Shown piece after piece: positions 33,376-41,700 of a DNA stretch of 64,000 bases. Each line of letters begins with the position of its first letter. Within the stretch, counting starts at the first letter, position 1. Source of the DNA: Bacteroidales bacterium (GTDB lineage: Bacteria > Bacteroidota > Bacteroidia > Bacteroidales > UBA932); the NCBI GenBank assembly GCA_024699055.1, contig JAILQG010000053.1, positions 23,636 through 87,635 of the forward strand, read 5' to 3'. Both the position numbers and the translations under genes were made by a program. A model generated the notes under the pieces. It was given only the letters and a program-made list of their open reading frames with translations. It searched no databases and was not told the origin of the DNA.

Positions 33376-33457
33376 TGCGGGTGGAGGGGTTCGAACCCTC
33401 ACGTCTTTCGACACAGGATCCTAAGTCCTGCTTGTCTGCCAATTCCAACACACCCGC
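33376..33457 (-). tRNA. tRNA-Leu (anticodon UAG)
   Basis: A class II tRNA of 82 nt without encoded CCA. The acceptor arms GCGGGTG/CACCCGC pair perfectly, the anticodon loop is CTTAGGA (anticodon TAG in DNA), there is a long variable arm as expected for leucine, and the T-arm has GGTTCGAACC. The sequence lies 13 nt after the fumarase stop codon on the same strand, so it may be co-transcribed with fumarase. Confidence 0.95.
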
Positions 33458-33469
33458 CGGAATGTCTTC

Positions 33470-35110
33470 CTAGAACTGCTTGAAAAAGTCGTTCCCCTTG
33501 TCGTCCACCAGGATGAAAGCAGGGAAGTCCTCGACGGTTATCTTCCAGATGGCCTCCATGCCCAGCTCGGGATACTCCACGCATTCGATGCTGCGGATGC
33601 TGTTCTGCGAAAGCACCGCGGCCACGCCGCCTATGGTCCCGAGATAGAACCCGCCGTGCTTCTTACACGCGTCGGTCACGACCTGGGTGCGGTTGCCTTT
33701 GGCTATCATCACGAGCGATCCGCCGTGCGACTGGAATTCATCCACATATGGATCCATGCGGTTGGCCGTGGTGGGGCCCATGGAGCCGCAGGGGTATCCC
33801 TCCGGAGTCTTGGCCGGGCCTGCGTAAAGGATAGGATGATCCTTGAAATACTGCGGGAGGTCCTCTCCGGAGTCTAGGCGCGCCTTCAGTTTCGCATGGG
33901 CGATATCGCGGGCCACTATGATGGTGCCCTTGAGGTTCACGCGCGTGCTCACGGGATATTTACTGAGTTCGGCGCGGACGGCATCGATACCCTTGTCGAG
34001 GTCGATTTCTATGCCCTTCGGGCCTTCGCCAGGCCTGCGGTATTCTTCGGGAATGAGTTCGGAAGGATTGACGTCCATCTTCTCTATCCAGACACCGTCC
34101 TTGTTTATCTTGCTTTTGATATTGCGGTCGGCTGAGCAGCTGACGCCCATGCCGATGGGACAGCTGGCGCCGTGGCGCGGGAGACGGATGACCCTGATGT
34201 CGTGGGCCAGGTACTTGCCTCCGAACTGGGCGCCCAGGCCAATCTTCTGTGCTTCCTCCAGGAGCTTTTCCTCAAGGTCGATGTCGCGGAAGGCGCGGCC
34301 GGTCTCGTCGCCCGTGGTGGGCAGATTGTCGTAGTATTTGATACTCGCCAGTTTCACCGTGAGCAGGTTCTTTTCGGCCGAAGTGCCGCCGATGACGAAC
34401 GCCACGTGGTAGGGCGGGCAGGCCGCAGTGCCGAGGCTCTTCATCTTTTCCACCAGGAAGGGCAGCAGAGTACCCTCGTTCTGGATGGTGGCCTTGGTCA
34501 TGGGATAGAAATAGGTCTTGTTGGCGCTGCCGCCGCCCTTGGCTACCATAATGAAGCGGTACTCATCGCCCTGAGTGGCCTCGATGTCTATCTGGGCGGG
34601 CAGGTTGCACTTGGTGTTGACCTCGTTGTACATGTCCAGCGGGGCGTTCTGGCTGTAACGGAGATTCTCCTGCGTGTAGGTGTTGAACACGCCCAGGCTC
34701 AGGGCCTCCTCGTCTTCGAAATCGGTCCAGACGCGCTGCCCCTTCTCGCCGTGGATGATGGCGGTGCCGGTGTCCTGGCAGAACGGAAGCACGCCTTTCA
34801 CGGCAGTCTCGGCATTGCGGAGGAACTGCAGGGCCACATATTTGTCGTTCTCGGAAGCCTCGGGATCGCTCAGGATTTTGGCGACCTGCTCGTTGTGGGC
34901 GCGGCGGAGCATGAACTGGCAGTCGTGGAAAGACTGCTGCGCCACAAGCGTGAGCGCCTCGGGGCTCACCTCGAGGATGGTTTTGCCTCCGCAGCCGCAG
35001 TGGCCGCCGAACTTGGAGGTCTTTACCAGTTTCTCCGATCCCGGAATCCTGTAATACTCAGTTTTGTCCTCGCCCAGCTGGAACATGGGGGCGTACTTGA
35101 ATTCTGCCAT
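33470..35110 (-). CDS. fumB: Fumarate hydratase, class I
   Basis: A 546-residue iron-sulfur fumarase interconverting fumarate and malate, a key step of succinate production in anaerobic Bacteroidota. It carries conserved cysteines in [10 protein letters not shown] and in [13 protein letters not shown], and the beta-domain motif [12 protein letters not shown] near the C-terminus; it is the fused alpha+beta form. The start is set at 35110 ([15 protein letters not shown]); the longer frame reaches back through the promoter. The gene name is by family; fumA/fumB cannot be distinguished. Confidence 0.95.
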   Translation of the reverse strand: MAEFKYAPMFQLGEDKTEYYRIPGSEKLVKTSKFGGHCGCGGKTILEVSPEALTLVAQQSFHDCQFMLRRAHNEQVAKILSDPEASENDKYVALQFLRNAETAVKGVLPFCQDTGTAIIHGEKGQRVWTDFEDEEALSLGVFNTYTQENLRYSQNAPLDMYNEVNTKCNLPAQIDIEATQGDEYRFIMVAKGGGSANKTYFYPMTKATIQNEGTLLPFLVEKMKSLGTAACPPYHVAFVIGGTSAEKNLLTVKLASIKYYDNLPTTGDETGRAFRDIDLEEKLLEEAQKIGLGAQFGGKYLAHDIRVIRLPRHGASCPIGMGVSCSADRNIKSKINKDGVWIEKMDVNPSELIPEEYRRPGEGPKGIEIDLDKGIDAVRAELSKYPVSTRVNLKGTIIVARDIAHAKLKARLDSGEDLPQYFKDHPILYAGPAKTPEGYPCGSMGPTTANRMDPYVDEFQSHGGSLVMIAKGNRTQVVTDACKKHGGFYLGTIGGVAAVLSQNSIRSIECVEYPELGMEAIWKITVEDFPAFILVDDKGNDFFKQF

Positions 35111-35132
35111 AATTGATAAAGGGTTAGTCTTA

Positions 35133-35164
35133 CAAAGATAACCATTCCCTCGCACCTCTGCAAA
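35133..35164 (-). promoter_or_regulatory. Promoter for fumarase
   Basis: Minus-strand TATCTTTG at 35133-35140 with TTTG at 35161-35164, spacer 20 bp; leader about 16-20 nt. Confidence 0.72.
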
Positions 35165-35216
35165 TCTTTTCAAAAAGCCCTTTTGTTTATCAGGAGAAAA
35201 GTGATTATATTTCGTC

Positions 35217-36080
35217 ATGCATACCTACGAGACCATTGACCTGAACGAGTACGTTCGCACCGGAGAAGGCGGAACCGCCGTTTCCTATACGCATAAGACC
35301 GGAAATACCATGGCCAAGCTCTATAATCCCGGCTTTGAGGCCGACAGGGCTGCAGCGGAATTCCTCACCGCCCGCACCGTCTTCGAGATGGGCGTCCCAA
35401 CCCCCGAGCCCTACAGGCTGGTGACCGATGGGGAACGTTTCGGCGCAGAATATGAGCTCATCAAAGGCAAGCGCTCCTTCACCCGGATTATCTCCGAAGA
35501 GCCCGGGCGCCTGGAGGAAATCTCCCTGGCCTTCGCACAGGCCGCCCGTGAACTCCACGACAAAAAGGCCGATACCACCCGGCTCCGCTCCTACAAGGAG
35601 GTTCTAATTCAGTTTTATCGGGAGAAAGACCTTGTACCGGAAGATTATAAACGGCGCGCCCTGACATTTCTGGAGAAAGTGCCGGAAACGGATACCTGCC
35701 TCCACGGAGATTTACAGATAGGAAACATCATCACCGACGGAAAGCGCACGCTCTGGATTGACGTAGGCGAGTTCAGTTACGGCGTCCCCCAGTGGGATAT
35801 ATCCATCCTGTGGACAATGGCTCACAATATGGGAGCCGATCGCACGGAGAGCCTTTTCCACATCACTCCCGAAACCTTCAAAAAGCATTGGAACATCTTC
35901 CTTCCCGCCTACTTGGGAACAACGGACCCAGATGCACTGGAAGCCTATACCAGGAGCATCTTCCCCTATTATGCCGCCAAGGTACCCTATGTCTTTGACA
36001 TGGCCTACCATACTTCCATTCCGGCAGAAGGCCTGCAGAAAATCATTCAAATGCTACCGGGAAACTCAGTTCTGCATTAA
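35217..36080 (+). CDS. Aminoglycoside phosphotransferase-fold (TIGR02172-like) kinase
   Basis: A 287-residue small-molecule kinase of the APH/choline-kinase fold. The catalytic loop is [11 protein letters not shown] and the metal-binding DFG-equivalent is [11 protein letters not shown]. It resembles the Fibrobacter/Bacteroidetes TIGR02172 family of unknown substrate; there is no reason to assume antibiotic resistance. The gene stands alone, has only an imperfect -7 sequence immediately upstream of the ATG, and its last 15 bases overlap the convergent prfB gene. Confidence 0.8.
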   Translation: MHTYETIDLNEYVRTGEGGTAVSYTHKTGNTMAKLYNPGFEADRAAAEFLTARTVFEMGVPTPEPYRLVTDGERFGAEYELIKGKRSFTRIISEEPGRLEEISLAFAQAARELHDKKADTTRLRSYKEVLIQFYREKDLVPEDYKRRALTFLEKVPETDTCLHGDLQIGNIITDGKRTLWIDVGEFSYGVPQWDISILWTMAHNMGADRTESLFHITPETFKKHWNIFLPAYLGTTDPDALEAYTRSIFPYYAAKVPYVFDMAYHTSIPAEGLQKIIQMLPGNSVLH

Positions 36081-37133
36081 GAAAGATTTCATGAAGCGGT
36101 CGAGGTCGCCGTCCAGGACGCCCTGGGTGTCGGCGGTTTCTTCGCCGGTGCGCAGATCCTTGACCATCTTGTACGGATGGAGCACGTACGAGCGGATCTG
36201 GCTGCCCCACTCGATTTTCTTCTTCTGGCCCTCGAGCTCCGCCTGCTTTTCCTGGCGTTTCTTGAGCTCGATGTCATAAAGGCGGCTCTTGAGGATGCGG
36301 AGAGCGTTCTGGCGGTTGTCCTGCTGACTGCGGGTTTCGGTATTCTCCACCATGATGCCGGTGGGGATGTGCCTCACGCGCACGCCGGTCTCCACCTTAT
36401 TGACATTCTGCCCGCCGTGACCGCCGCTGCGGAAAGTGTCCCATTCGATGTCTCCGGGGTTGATTTCGATGTTGATGGTATCGTCCACCAGAGGATACAC
36501 GAACACGGACGAGAACGTTGTCTGGCGTTTTCCCTGCGCGTTGAAGGGAGAGATGCGGACCAGCCGATGCACGCCGTTTTCGGCCTTGAGCCAGCCATAG
36601 GCGAAATCGCCTTCGAACGAAATGGTGCAGCTCTTGATACCGGCCTCATCGCCCTCGATGAGTTCGGTGACGGTGGTCTTGAATCCGCGGCGCTCGCCCC
36701 AGCGCAGATACATGCGCATGAGCATGGCGCTCCAGTCGTTGGCCTCGGTGCCGCCGGCGCCGGAGTTTATGGTAAGGACGGCCCCAAGGTTGTCGCCTTC
36801 GGCGCCGAGCATATTCTTGAATTCGAGGTCTTCCAGCCTGGCGACGGCTTCGGCATAGGCCTTGTCGATATCCTCCCCTTCTGGCTCCAACTCGAAGAGC
36901 ACGTCCACGTCGGCCGCGGAGCTGCAGAGGGCGTCATATTCGGTAACCCAGGACTTGACTCCGTTCAGCTCCTTTAGGAAAGCCTCGGCCCCCTTCGGGT
37001 CGTTCCAGAAATCGGGCGCCTGGCTCTGTGCGGTCTTTTCCTCCACCTCCTTCCGGCGTTCATCTATTCTCAGCACCTTCTCGAGCGTAGCGGCACGCTG
37101 CCTGAGCTCTTTAATCTGTTCCTGCGTTACCAT
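36066..37133 (-). CDS. prfB: Peptide chain release factor 2, without programmed frameshift
   Basis: A 355-residue RF2 terminating at UGA and UAA. It has the tripeptide anticodon SPF (in ISPFNAQGK) and the peptidyl-hydrolase motif GGHGGQNVNK. In many bacteria codon 26 is a UGA that must be frameshifted; here the N-terminal coiled coil reads straight through (AATLEKVLRIDERRKEV) with no CTTTGA site. The -7 element is 7 nt before the ATG. Confidence 0.96.
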   Translation of the reverse strand: MVTQEQIKELRQRAATLEKVLRIDERRKEVEEKTAQSQAPDFWNDPKGAEAFLKELNGVKSWVTEYDALCSSAADVDVLFELEPEGEDIDKAYAEAVARLEDLEFKNMLGAEGDNLGAVLTINSGAGGTEANDWSAMLMRMYLRWGERRGFKTTVTELIEGDEAGIKSCTISFEGDFAYGWLKAENGVHRLVRISPFNAQGKRQTTFSSVFVYPLVDDTINIEINPGDIEWDTFRSGGHGGQNVNKVETGVRVRHIPTGIMVENTETRSQQDNRQNALRILKSRLYDIELKKRQEKQAELEGQKKKIEWGSQIRSYVLHPYKMVKDLRTGEETADTQGVLDGDLDRFMKSFLMQN

Positions 37134-37140
37134 GAGTACG

Positions 37141-37148
37141 CAAAAGTA
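37141..37148 (-). promoter_or_regulatory. -7 element (TACTTTTG) for prfB
   Basis: Minus-strand consensus match with 7 nt to the ATG, predicting a leaderless or near-leaderless prfB message; no -33 evident. Confidence 0.55.
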
Positions 37149-37202
37149 GCTAATTTCTCAGAATTTTTGCTATATTGGCACCACATTAAAATCTAAATCA
37201 CC

Positions 37203-37874
37203 ATGAAAAAGTACTTTGCAGAATGCATCGGCACGTTCGTGCTCACGTTCCTCGGCTGCGGAACAGCAATGTTCCTCGGCTGCACCACTCCCGCAGGAGT
37301 TGTAGGTACCGCCATCGCATTCGGTCTGGCCGTAGTTGCCATGGCCTATACGATCGGTGAAATCTCCGGCTGCCATATCAACCCGGCCATCACCCTCGGC
37401 GTCGCACTCAGCGGACGCATGAGCTGGAAAGACGCTGTCGGCTACTGGTGCGGCCAGATTATCGGCGGTATCATCGCAGGCGCCCTGCTCCTCCTCGTAG
37501 TGAATGTTACCGGCGCAACCGACCTTACCGGCGGCCTGGGCACCAACGGCGTAGCCAATGCCGGCGGCCCGTGGGGCGCATGCCTCGTGGAAGTGATTGC
37601 AACCTTCATCTTCGTCCTCGTAGTGCTCGGCACCACCGACGCCAAGAAGGGAGCCGGCAAGCCCGCCGGCCTTGCAATCGGTCTCAGCCTCATTCTCATC
37701 CACCTCGTGTGCATCAACCTCACCGGCACATCCGTGAACCCCGCCCGCTCCATCGGTCCCGCCATCTTCGCAGGTGGCCAGGCCCTGAAGGACCTCTGGG
37801 TGTTCATCGTTGCCCCGCTTGTTGGCGGCGCACTCGCAGCCCCCGTCTGGGCTTGCCTCAGCAAGGAGAAATAG
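37203..37874 (+). CDS. aqpZ: MIP-family aquaporin/glycerol channel
   Basis: A 223-residue inner-membrane channel with six membrane spans and the two pore NPA boxes (CHINPAIT and SVNPARSIG). The ar/R-region arginine follows the second NPA, and the length and absence of extended loops favour a water-specific AqpZ over a glycerol facilitator. It is a single-gene unit with a strong terminator behind it and only an imperfect TATATTGG -7 sequence at 37171-37178. Confidence 0.93.
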   Translation: MKKYFAECIGTFVLTFLGCGTAMFLGCTTPAGVVGTAIAFGLAVVAMAYTIGEISGCHINPAITLGVALSGRMSWKDAVGYWCGQIIGGIIAGALLLLVVNVTGATDLTGGLGTNGVANAGGPWGACLVEVIATFIFVLVVLGTTDAKKGAGKPAGLAIGLSLILIHLVCINLTGTSVNPARSIGPAIFAGGQALKDLWVFIVAPLVGGALAAPVWACLSKEK

Positions 37875-37894
37875 CTCCGCTGCTGCGCAAATCT

Positions 37895-37929
37895 AAAGAG
37901 GACGGCCTCCACGGTCGTCCTCTTTTTTT
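37895..37929 (+). terminator. Intrinsic terminator after aqpZ
   Basis: AAAGAGGACGGCC, loop TCCAC, GGTCGTCCTCTTT followed by more T: long stem with one G-U pair, 20 nt after the stop. Confidence 0.9.
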
Positions 37930-37946
37930 GCGAGTGCGGCGGAGTC

Positions 37947-38112
37947 GGTAGGCAGCAGTCGCCTCTGAGAGGCGTGTCCACCCCCGGACACGGGCAGGGG
38001 GATGGGGCCCGTCGGCAGCAAGTTATCGCGCAGCGATGACGAAGATGACGATGGGAGGGGCCGGAGCGAACGGAGAGAGCGGAGTCCTCGAAGAGGCGAG
38101 CTACTGCCTGCC
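37947..38112. repeat. 166-bp intergenic element bounded by imperfect 19/20-bp inverted repeats
   Basis: The left end GGTAGGCAGCAGTCGCCTC (37947-37965) and the complement of the right end GGCAGGCAGTAGCTCGCCTC (38093-38112) match at 17 of 19 positions plus one inserted base. Inside are smaller hairpins: CGCCTCTGAGAGGCG, TGTCCACCCCCGGACA and TCGCGCAGCGA. It fills most of the 261-bp gap between aqpZ and the Omp85-type gene. No coding potential is convincing. It could be a miniature mobile element or a structured RNA; which is not decidable from one copy. Confidence 0.55.
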
Positions 38113-38135
38113 GCGAAGCCGCGGCGGACAAGCAA

Positions 38136-39542
38136 CTAGAAGAGGTAGCCGGTGTTGATGTAGAAGGCGCCGGTACCGTCCTGCCCCTTCAGGGGCCCGC
38201 CGAAGGCCGTAACGGGAGCGCCGTATTCGAAGGCGATGATGAAGTTCTCGTTCATGATGAACCTCAGGCCCGAACCGACCGTGATATGCGGACGGTCCTT
38301 CTCCAATCCCTGCGAAATGTACTTGTCGTAGCCCGGCACCGGGGACGGAGCAAGATCATCAAGCACCTGCTTGTCGGTGGTCGGGGCAGTCGGAGTATCG
38401 ACATGCAGCGACATATCCCTGTTCCTCGTGACCATCGAGCCGTCACTGAAGAACGTGAGTCCGAAGGCGATGTTCTGCTTCCAGAGCACGAATTTGACGA
38501 ACCTCCAGCGGAACTCGGCCGTCCACGTGGCCATGTCGAGCCCGACCACCCTGTCGCGCATAATGCCGCGCACGGTGTCGAAACCACCCATGCCGTCCTT
38601 GTCGAAATCCCTCTCCATGCGGGTGAGATACGGAAGGATGTAGAACGGAGCCGAATCCCCGAAAGTCCCCTGATAGTTCAGGCGGTAGGCGAAGGTCAGG
38701 ATATCATTGTCTATCAGTGGGAAATACTGCCTCCAGGTAGCTGAATAGCGGTAGAACGGGTTCTTGGTGCCCAGCCACTTCGGCGCTAGAATCATGTGCG
38801 CCTCGGCCCAGATTCCGCGCGTGGGCGCACCTTCCTTGTCGCGGGTGTCGTACACCATACCCATGCGAACGGCGGAAGAAAAGCCTCCCCCGCTCTCATC
38901 GGCCCCGATCAGCCCCCATTTCACATAATCGTCGTACAGGGTCGACTCTTCATTGAAGACACCGAGCCCCTCCTTGCCCTTGTTGATGCTCTCGCGGTTT
39001 ATGCTCTGGATGCGGAAATAAGAGGGATGATATCCCAGCTCCCACTTAACATGATCGGTGATGTTGCCGGTGAAATCGAGCGCTCCCAGTATCTGGACAC
39101 GGTCAAGCCTGTAATACGGCGAGAAATAGGAGGCCGTCGGGTTCTCGCCATTGCCGGCGTCGACTCTGACGGCGTCATAGAAGGATTGGTATCCTCCGAA
39201 ACCGTAGAAGTCCATGGCCTTGTCGATGTTGGCCGTGGCACCGGCGAAGATACGCACCCCCGGGATGAGGGTCTTGTTATCGTGATAGAGCGTAAACAGC
39301 TTGGAACCCTTGCTGAAGAACGACGCCTCAACATAGGTATTGGAGTTGTAATTGGGGTAATTGCTGCCGTCGCCGAAATCGTAAAAATTGCAGAGCGCGC
39401 CGAGCTGGAAGCCCTTGTCGGCATCGAAAGCGATTGCGGGAACAGGGCCGAGGCTGAGCCCTGTCTTGACTTCGTCCGCCGTCTGCGCATATGCTGAAAC
39501 ACCCGCAAGCGCGAGCGCCCCGATCAGGAGAGACTTCCTCAT
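38136..39542 (-). CDS. BamA/TamA (Omp85)-family outer-membrane protein
   Basis: A 468-residue outer-membrane barrel with signal peptide (MRKSLLIGALALAGVSAYAQ). The C-terminal half resembles the Omp85 'surface antigen' barrel: GMVYDTRDKEGAPTRGIWAE is the characteristic barrel entry and the final residue is an aromatic Phe (NTGYLF) as required for BAM recognition. No POTRA repeats are present, so it is a short Bacteroidetes-type Omp85 of unknown function. The start overlaps the transporter stop as ATGA. The longer frame to 39632 is rejected in favour of the signal peptide. Confidence 0.82.
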   Translation of the reverse strand: MRKSLLIGALALAGVSAYAQTADEVKTGLSLGPVPAIAFDADKGFQLGALCNFYDFGDGSNYPNYNSNTYVEASFFSKGSKLFTLYHDNKTLIPGVRIFAGATANIDKAMDFYGFGGYQSFYDAVRVDAGNGENPTASYFSPYYRLDRVQILGALDFTGNITDHVKWELGYHPSYFRIQSINRESINKGKEGLGVFNEESTLYDDYVKWGLIGADESGGGFSSAVRMGMVYDTRDKEGAPTRGIWAEAHMILAPKWLGTKNPFYRYSATWRQYFPLIDNDILTFAYRLNYQGTFGDSAPFYILPYLTRMERDFDKDGMGGFDTVRGIMRDRVVGLDMATWTAEFRWRFVKFVLWKQNIAFGLTFFSDGSMVTRNRDMSLHVDTPTAPTTDKQVLDDLAPSPVPGYDKYISQGLEKDRPHITVGSGLRFIMNENFIIAFEYGAPVTAFGGPLKGQDGTGAFYINTGYLF

Positions 39543-40534
39543 GCCTGTGCCTTCTTTGCCGCCCTGCGGTCCTTCAGGTTGAAGCAGCCGGCTACAGTGA
39601 GACCGGCGATGATGTGCCAGATGCCCCACCATGCGGTGATGACCAGCATGCCGCCGGGGATGCCGTTGGGATACTCGGGCATGAAGTTCGCGAAGATCTG
39701 GTTGGCTCCGAGCATGAGCGCCAGGCCGAGACCACTGTTCTGGATACCGGTTTCGATGGTCATGGTGCGGCGGTCGCGCTCACCCACCTTGAAAGTACTG
39801 CCGACAGTGTACCCTATGCACAGGGCCAGCAGGTTATGTATGAATACGATCAGGAAAATGTACTTGACGCACTGCAGGAAGGCCTCGATGTTACCCATGA
39901 ACGAAAGCACCACCATTGCCAGGAAGAAGATGATGCTGAACCACTGGAAGGGCTTCTTCATCTTTTCCGCAGCCTTGGGGAAGAAATGCGCGGTGAGAAT
40001 ACCGAGCGTGAGCGGAATGCCGAGCAGGATCACGATGGTCTTGAACACATCCCAGAAAGGAATGTGCAGGTTGGGCACCGCGCCCACGAGGGTGGAGAGG
40101 TCGGCCACCTTGATGTAGAGGTTGCCGTAGGCCCAGAAATTGAACGGCGTCATAATCATGGCAAGGGCCGTGGAGATGGCGGTGAGGCTCACCGAAAGCT
40201 CGATATTGGCCTTGCTGAGGCTTGATATGAAGTTGCTGATATTGCCGCCGGGGCAGGATGCGACCAGAATCATGCCCATTGCCATCGAGAACGAGATGGC
40301 AGGACCGAGCGCCCATGCGAGCAGGAAGGTGAAAAGCGGCAGAAGGACCAGCTGGCAGAGCATTCCGAGCAATACCGACTTGGGTTTCTTGAAAACTTCA
40401 ACGAAAATCCGGGGCTTGATGCCGAGGGCCACTCCATACATGACGAAAGCCAGGATAATGTTGATGGTGTTCATGCCGCCCGCATTGAGCGTTACGACGA
40501 TGGAATCAATTTTCTGAACGATTTCAGGTGCCAT
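39539..40534 (-). CDS. Bile acid:sodium symporter (BASS)-family transporter
   Basis: A 331-residue inner-membrane sodium symporter of the BASS/SBF family with about ten spans. The family sodium-site motifs are present: SCPGGNISN in the first half and IETGIQNSGLG in the second crossover helix. Substrates in the family include bile acids, pantoate and pyruvate, so the substrate is open. It is coupled by 4 nt to the downstream Omp85-type gene, suggesting a shared task across both membranes. Confidence 0.9.
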   Translation of the reverse strand: MAPEIVQKIDSIVVTLNAGGMNTINIILAFVMYGVALGIKPRIFVEVFKKPKSVLLGMLCQLVLLPLFTFLLAWALGPAISFSMAMGMILVASCPGGNISNFISSLSKANIELSVSLTAISTALAMIMTPFNFWAYGNLYIKVADLSTLVGAVPNLHIPFWDVFKTIVILLGIPLTLGILTAHFFPKAAEKMKKPFQWFSIIFFLAMVVLSFMGNIEAFLQCVKYIFLIVFIHNLLALCIGYTVGSTFKVGERDRRTMTIETGIQNSGLGLALMLGANQIFANFMPEYPNGIPGGMLVITAWWGIWHIIAGLTVAGCFNLKDRRAAKKAQA

Positions 40535-40612
40535 AGGTTTAAGGTTTTAAGCCCCGCAATTTAGCGATTTTTGAGGAAACCTCAAAATAATGGACAAGTC
40601 AATATTTTTATG

Positions 40613-40620
40613 TATATTTG
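40613..40620 (+). promoter_or_regulatory. -7 element (TATATTTG) for the polysaccharide operon
   Basis: Six nt before the rfbG ATG; it predicts a leaderless transcript starting the ten-gene operon. No -33 recognisable. Confidence 0.6.
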
Positions 40621-40626
40621 TGAGAT

Positions 40627-41700
40627 ATGCAAAATTTGTTTGAAGGGAAAAGGGTTCTCATTACCGGACATACCGGTTTCAAGGGTTCGTGGCTGGCGAT
40701 ATGGCTTCACCGGCTGGGCGCCGAAGTGACCGGCGTCGCCCTCGATCCCGGCACGCCCAGGGACAACTTCGTCCTCAGCGGAATCGGCTCCAGGATCAAG
40801 GAGGACATACGCGCCGACATACGCGACAGAGCAGCCCTGGAAGATATCTTCCGCCGCTGCAGGCCTGAAATCGTCTTCCATCTCGCAGCTCAGCCCCTGG
40901 TAAGGCTCAGTTACGACATTCCGGCCGAAACCTACGATACCAACGTAATGGGTACCGTCAACGTGATGGAGGCCATCCGCGCCGCCGGCAGCACAAGGGT
41001 CGCGGTCATGATTACCAGCGACAAATGCTACGAGAACAGGGAGCAGGCCCGCGGATACAGCGAGGACGACCCGATGGGCGGCTACGACCCCTACTCCAGC
41101 AGCAAGGGTGCCGCCGAGATAGCCATCGCCTCCTGGAGGCGCAGCTTCTTCAACCCGGCAGACTTCGGCATCAAGCACAATACAGCCATAGCCAGCGCCA
41201 GGGCCGGCAACGTCATCGGCGGGGGCGACTGGGCCAAAGACCGCATCCTTCCCGACTGCATCAGGGCTCTCGAAGCCGGAAAGCCCATTCCCATACGCAA
41301 CCCTAAGGCGGTCCGCCCGTGGCAGCATGTGCTGGAGCCGCTCGGGGGCTATCTGCTCCTTGCAGAAAAGATGTGGGAGCATCCTTCCGAATACTGCGAA
41401 GGCTGGAATTTCGGGCCGGAAGCAGACAGCATCCGTACAGTCAGCGAAGTGGCCGGAAAAGTGGTGGACCATTACGGCTCCGGCTCCATCGAACTCGCTA
41501 CCGACAGCGCCGCCCCACACGAGGCACAACTGCTTACCCTCAGCATAGACAAAGCCAGCGAACGCCTCGGCTGGAAGCCTCGCATGGACCTGGACCGCTG
41601 CATTGGCATGACTGTTGACTGGTACAGGCGATACCGTAGCACCGACGTTTACTCCCTGTGCGCGGAGCAGATAGACGAATACACTTCAATACGTCCATGA
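40627..41700 (+). CDS. rfbG: CDP-glucose 4,6-dehydratase
   Basis: A 357-residue short-chain dehydrogenase converting CDP-D-glucose to CDP-4-keto-6-deoxyglucose, the gateway to 3,6-dideoxyhexoses. The NAD motif is ITGHTGFKGSWL, the catalytic pair is in YDPYSSSKGAAE (Tyr/Lys), and the RPWQHVLEPLGGYLLLAE segment is specific to RfbG-type dehydratases rather than RmlB. It is first gene of the operon; the next gene starts within its stop (ATGA). Partner genes rfbH and rfbF follow immediately. Confidence 0.95.
   Translation: MQNLFEGKRVLITGHTGFKGSWLAIWLHRLGAEVTGVALDPGTPRDNFVLSGIGSRIKEDIRADIRDRAALEDIFRRCRPEIVFHLAAQPLVRLSYDIPAETYDTNVMGTVNVMEAIRAAGSTRVAVMITSDKCYENREQARGYSEDDPMGGYDPYSSSKGAAEIAIASWRRSFFNPADFGIKHNTAIASARAGNVIGGGDWAKDRILPDCIRALEAGKPIPIRNPKAVRPWQHVLEPLGGYLLLAEKMWEHPSEYCEGWNFGPEADSIRTVSEVAGKVVDHYGSGSIELATDSAAPHEAQLLTLSIDKASERLGWKPRMDLDRCIGMTVDWYRRYRSTDVYSLCAEQIDEYTSIRP

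Noticed and set aside
35217-36080. Aminoglycoside resistance gene
   Set aside because: APH fold only; the subfamily has no known resistance function and there is no mobile context.
37442-38131. 229-codon minus-strand frame through aqpZ and the 261-bp gap
   Set aside because: Low-complexity Ser/Arg/Pro product, crosses a terminator and the inverted-repeat element, antisense to a real gene.
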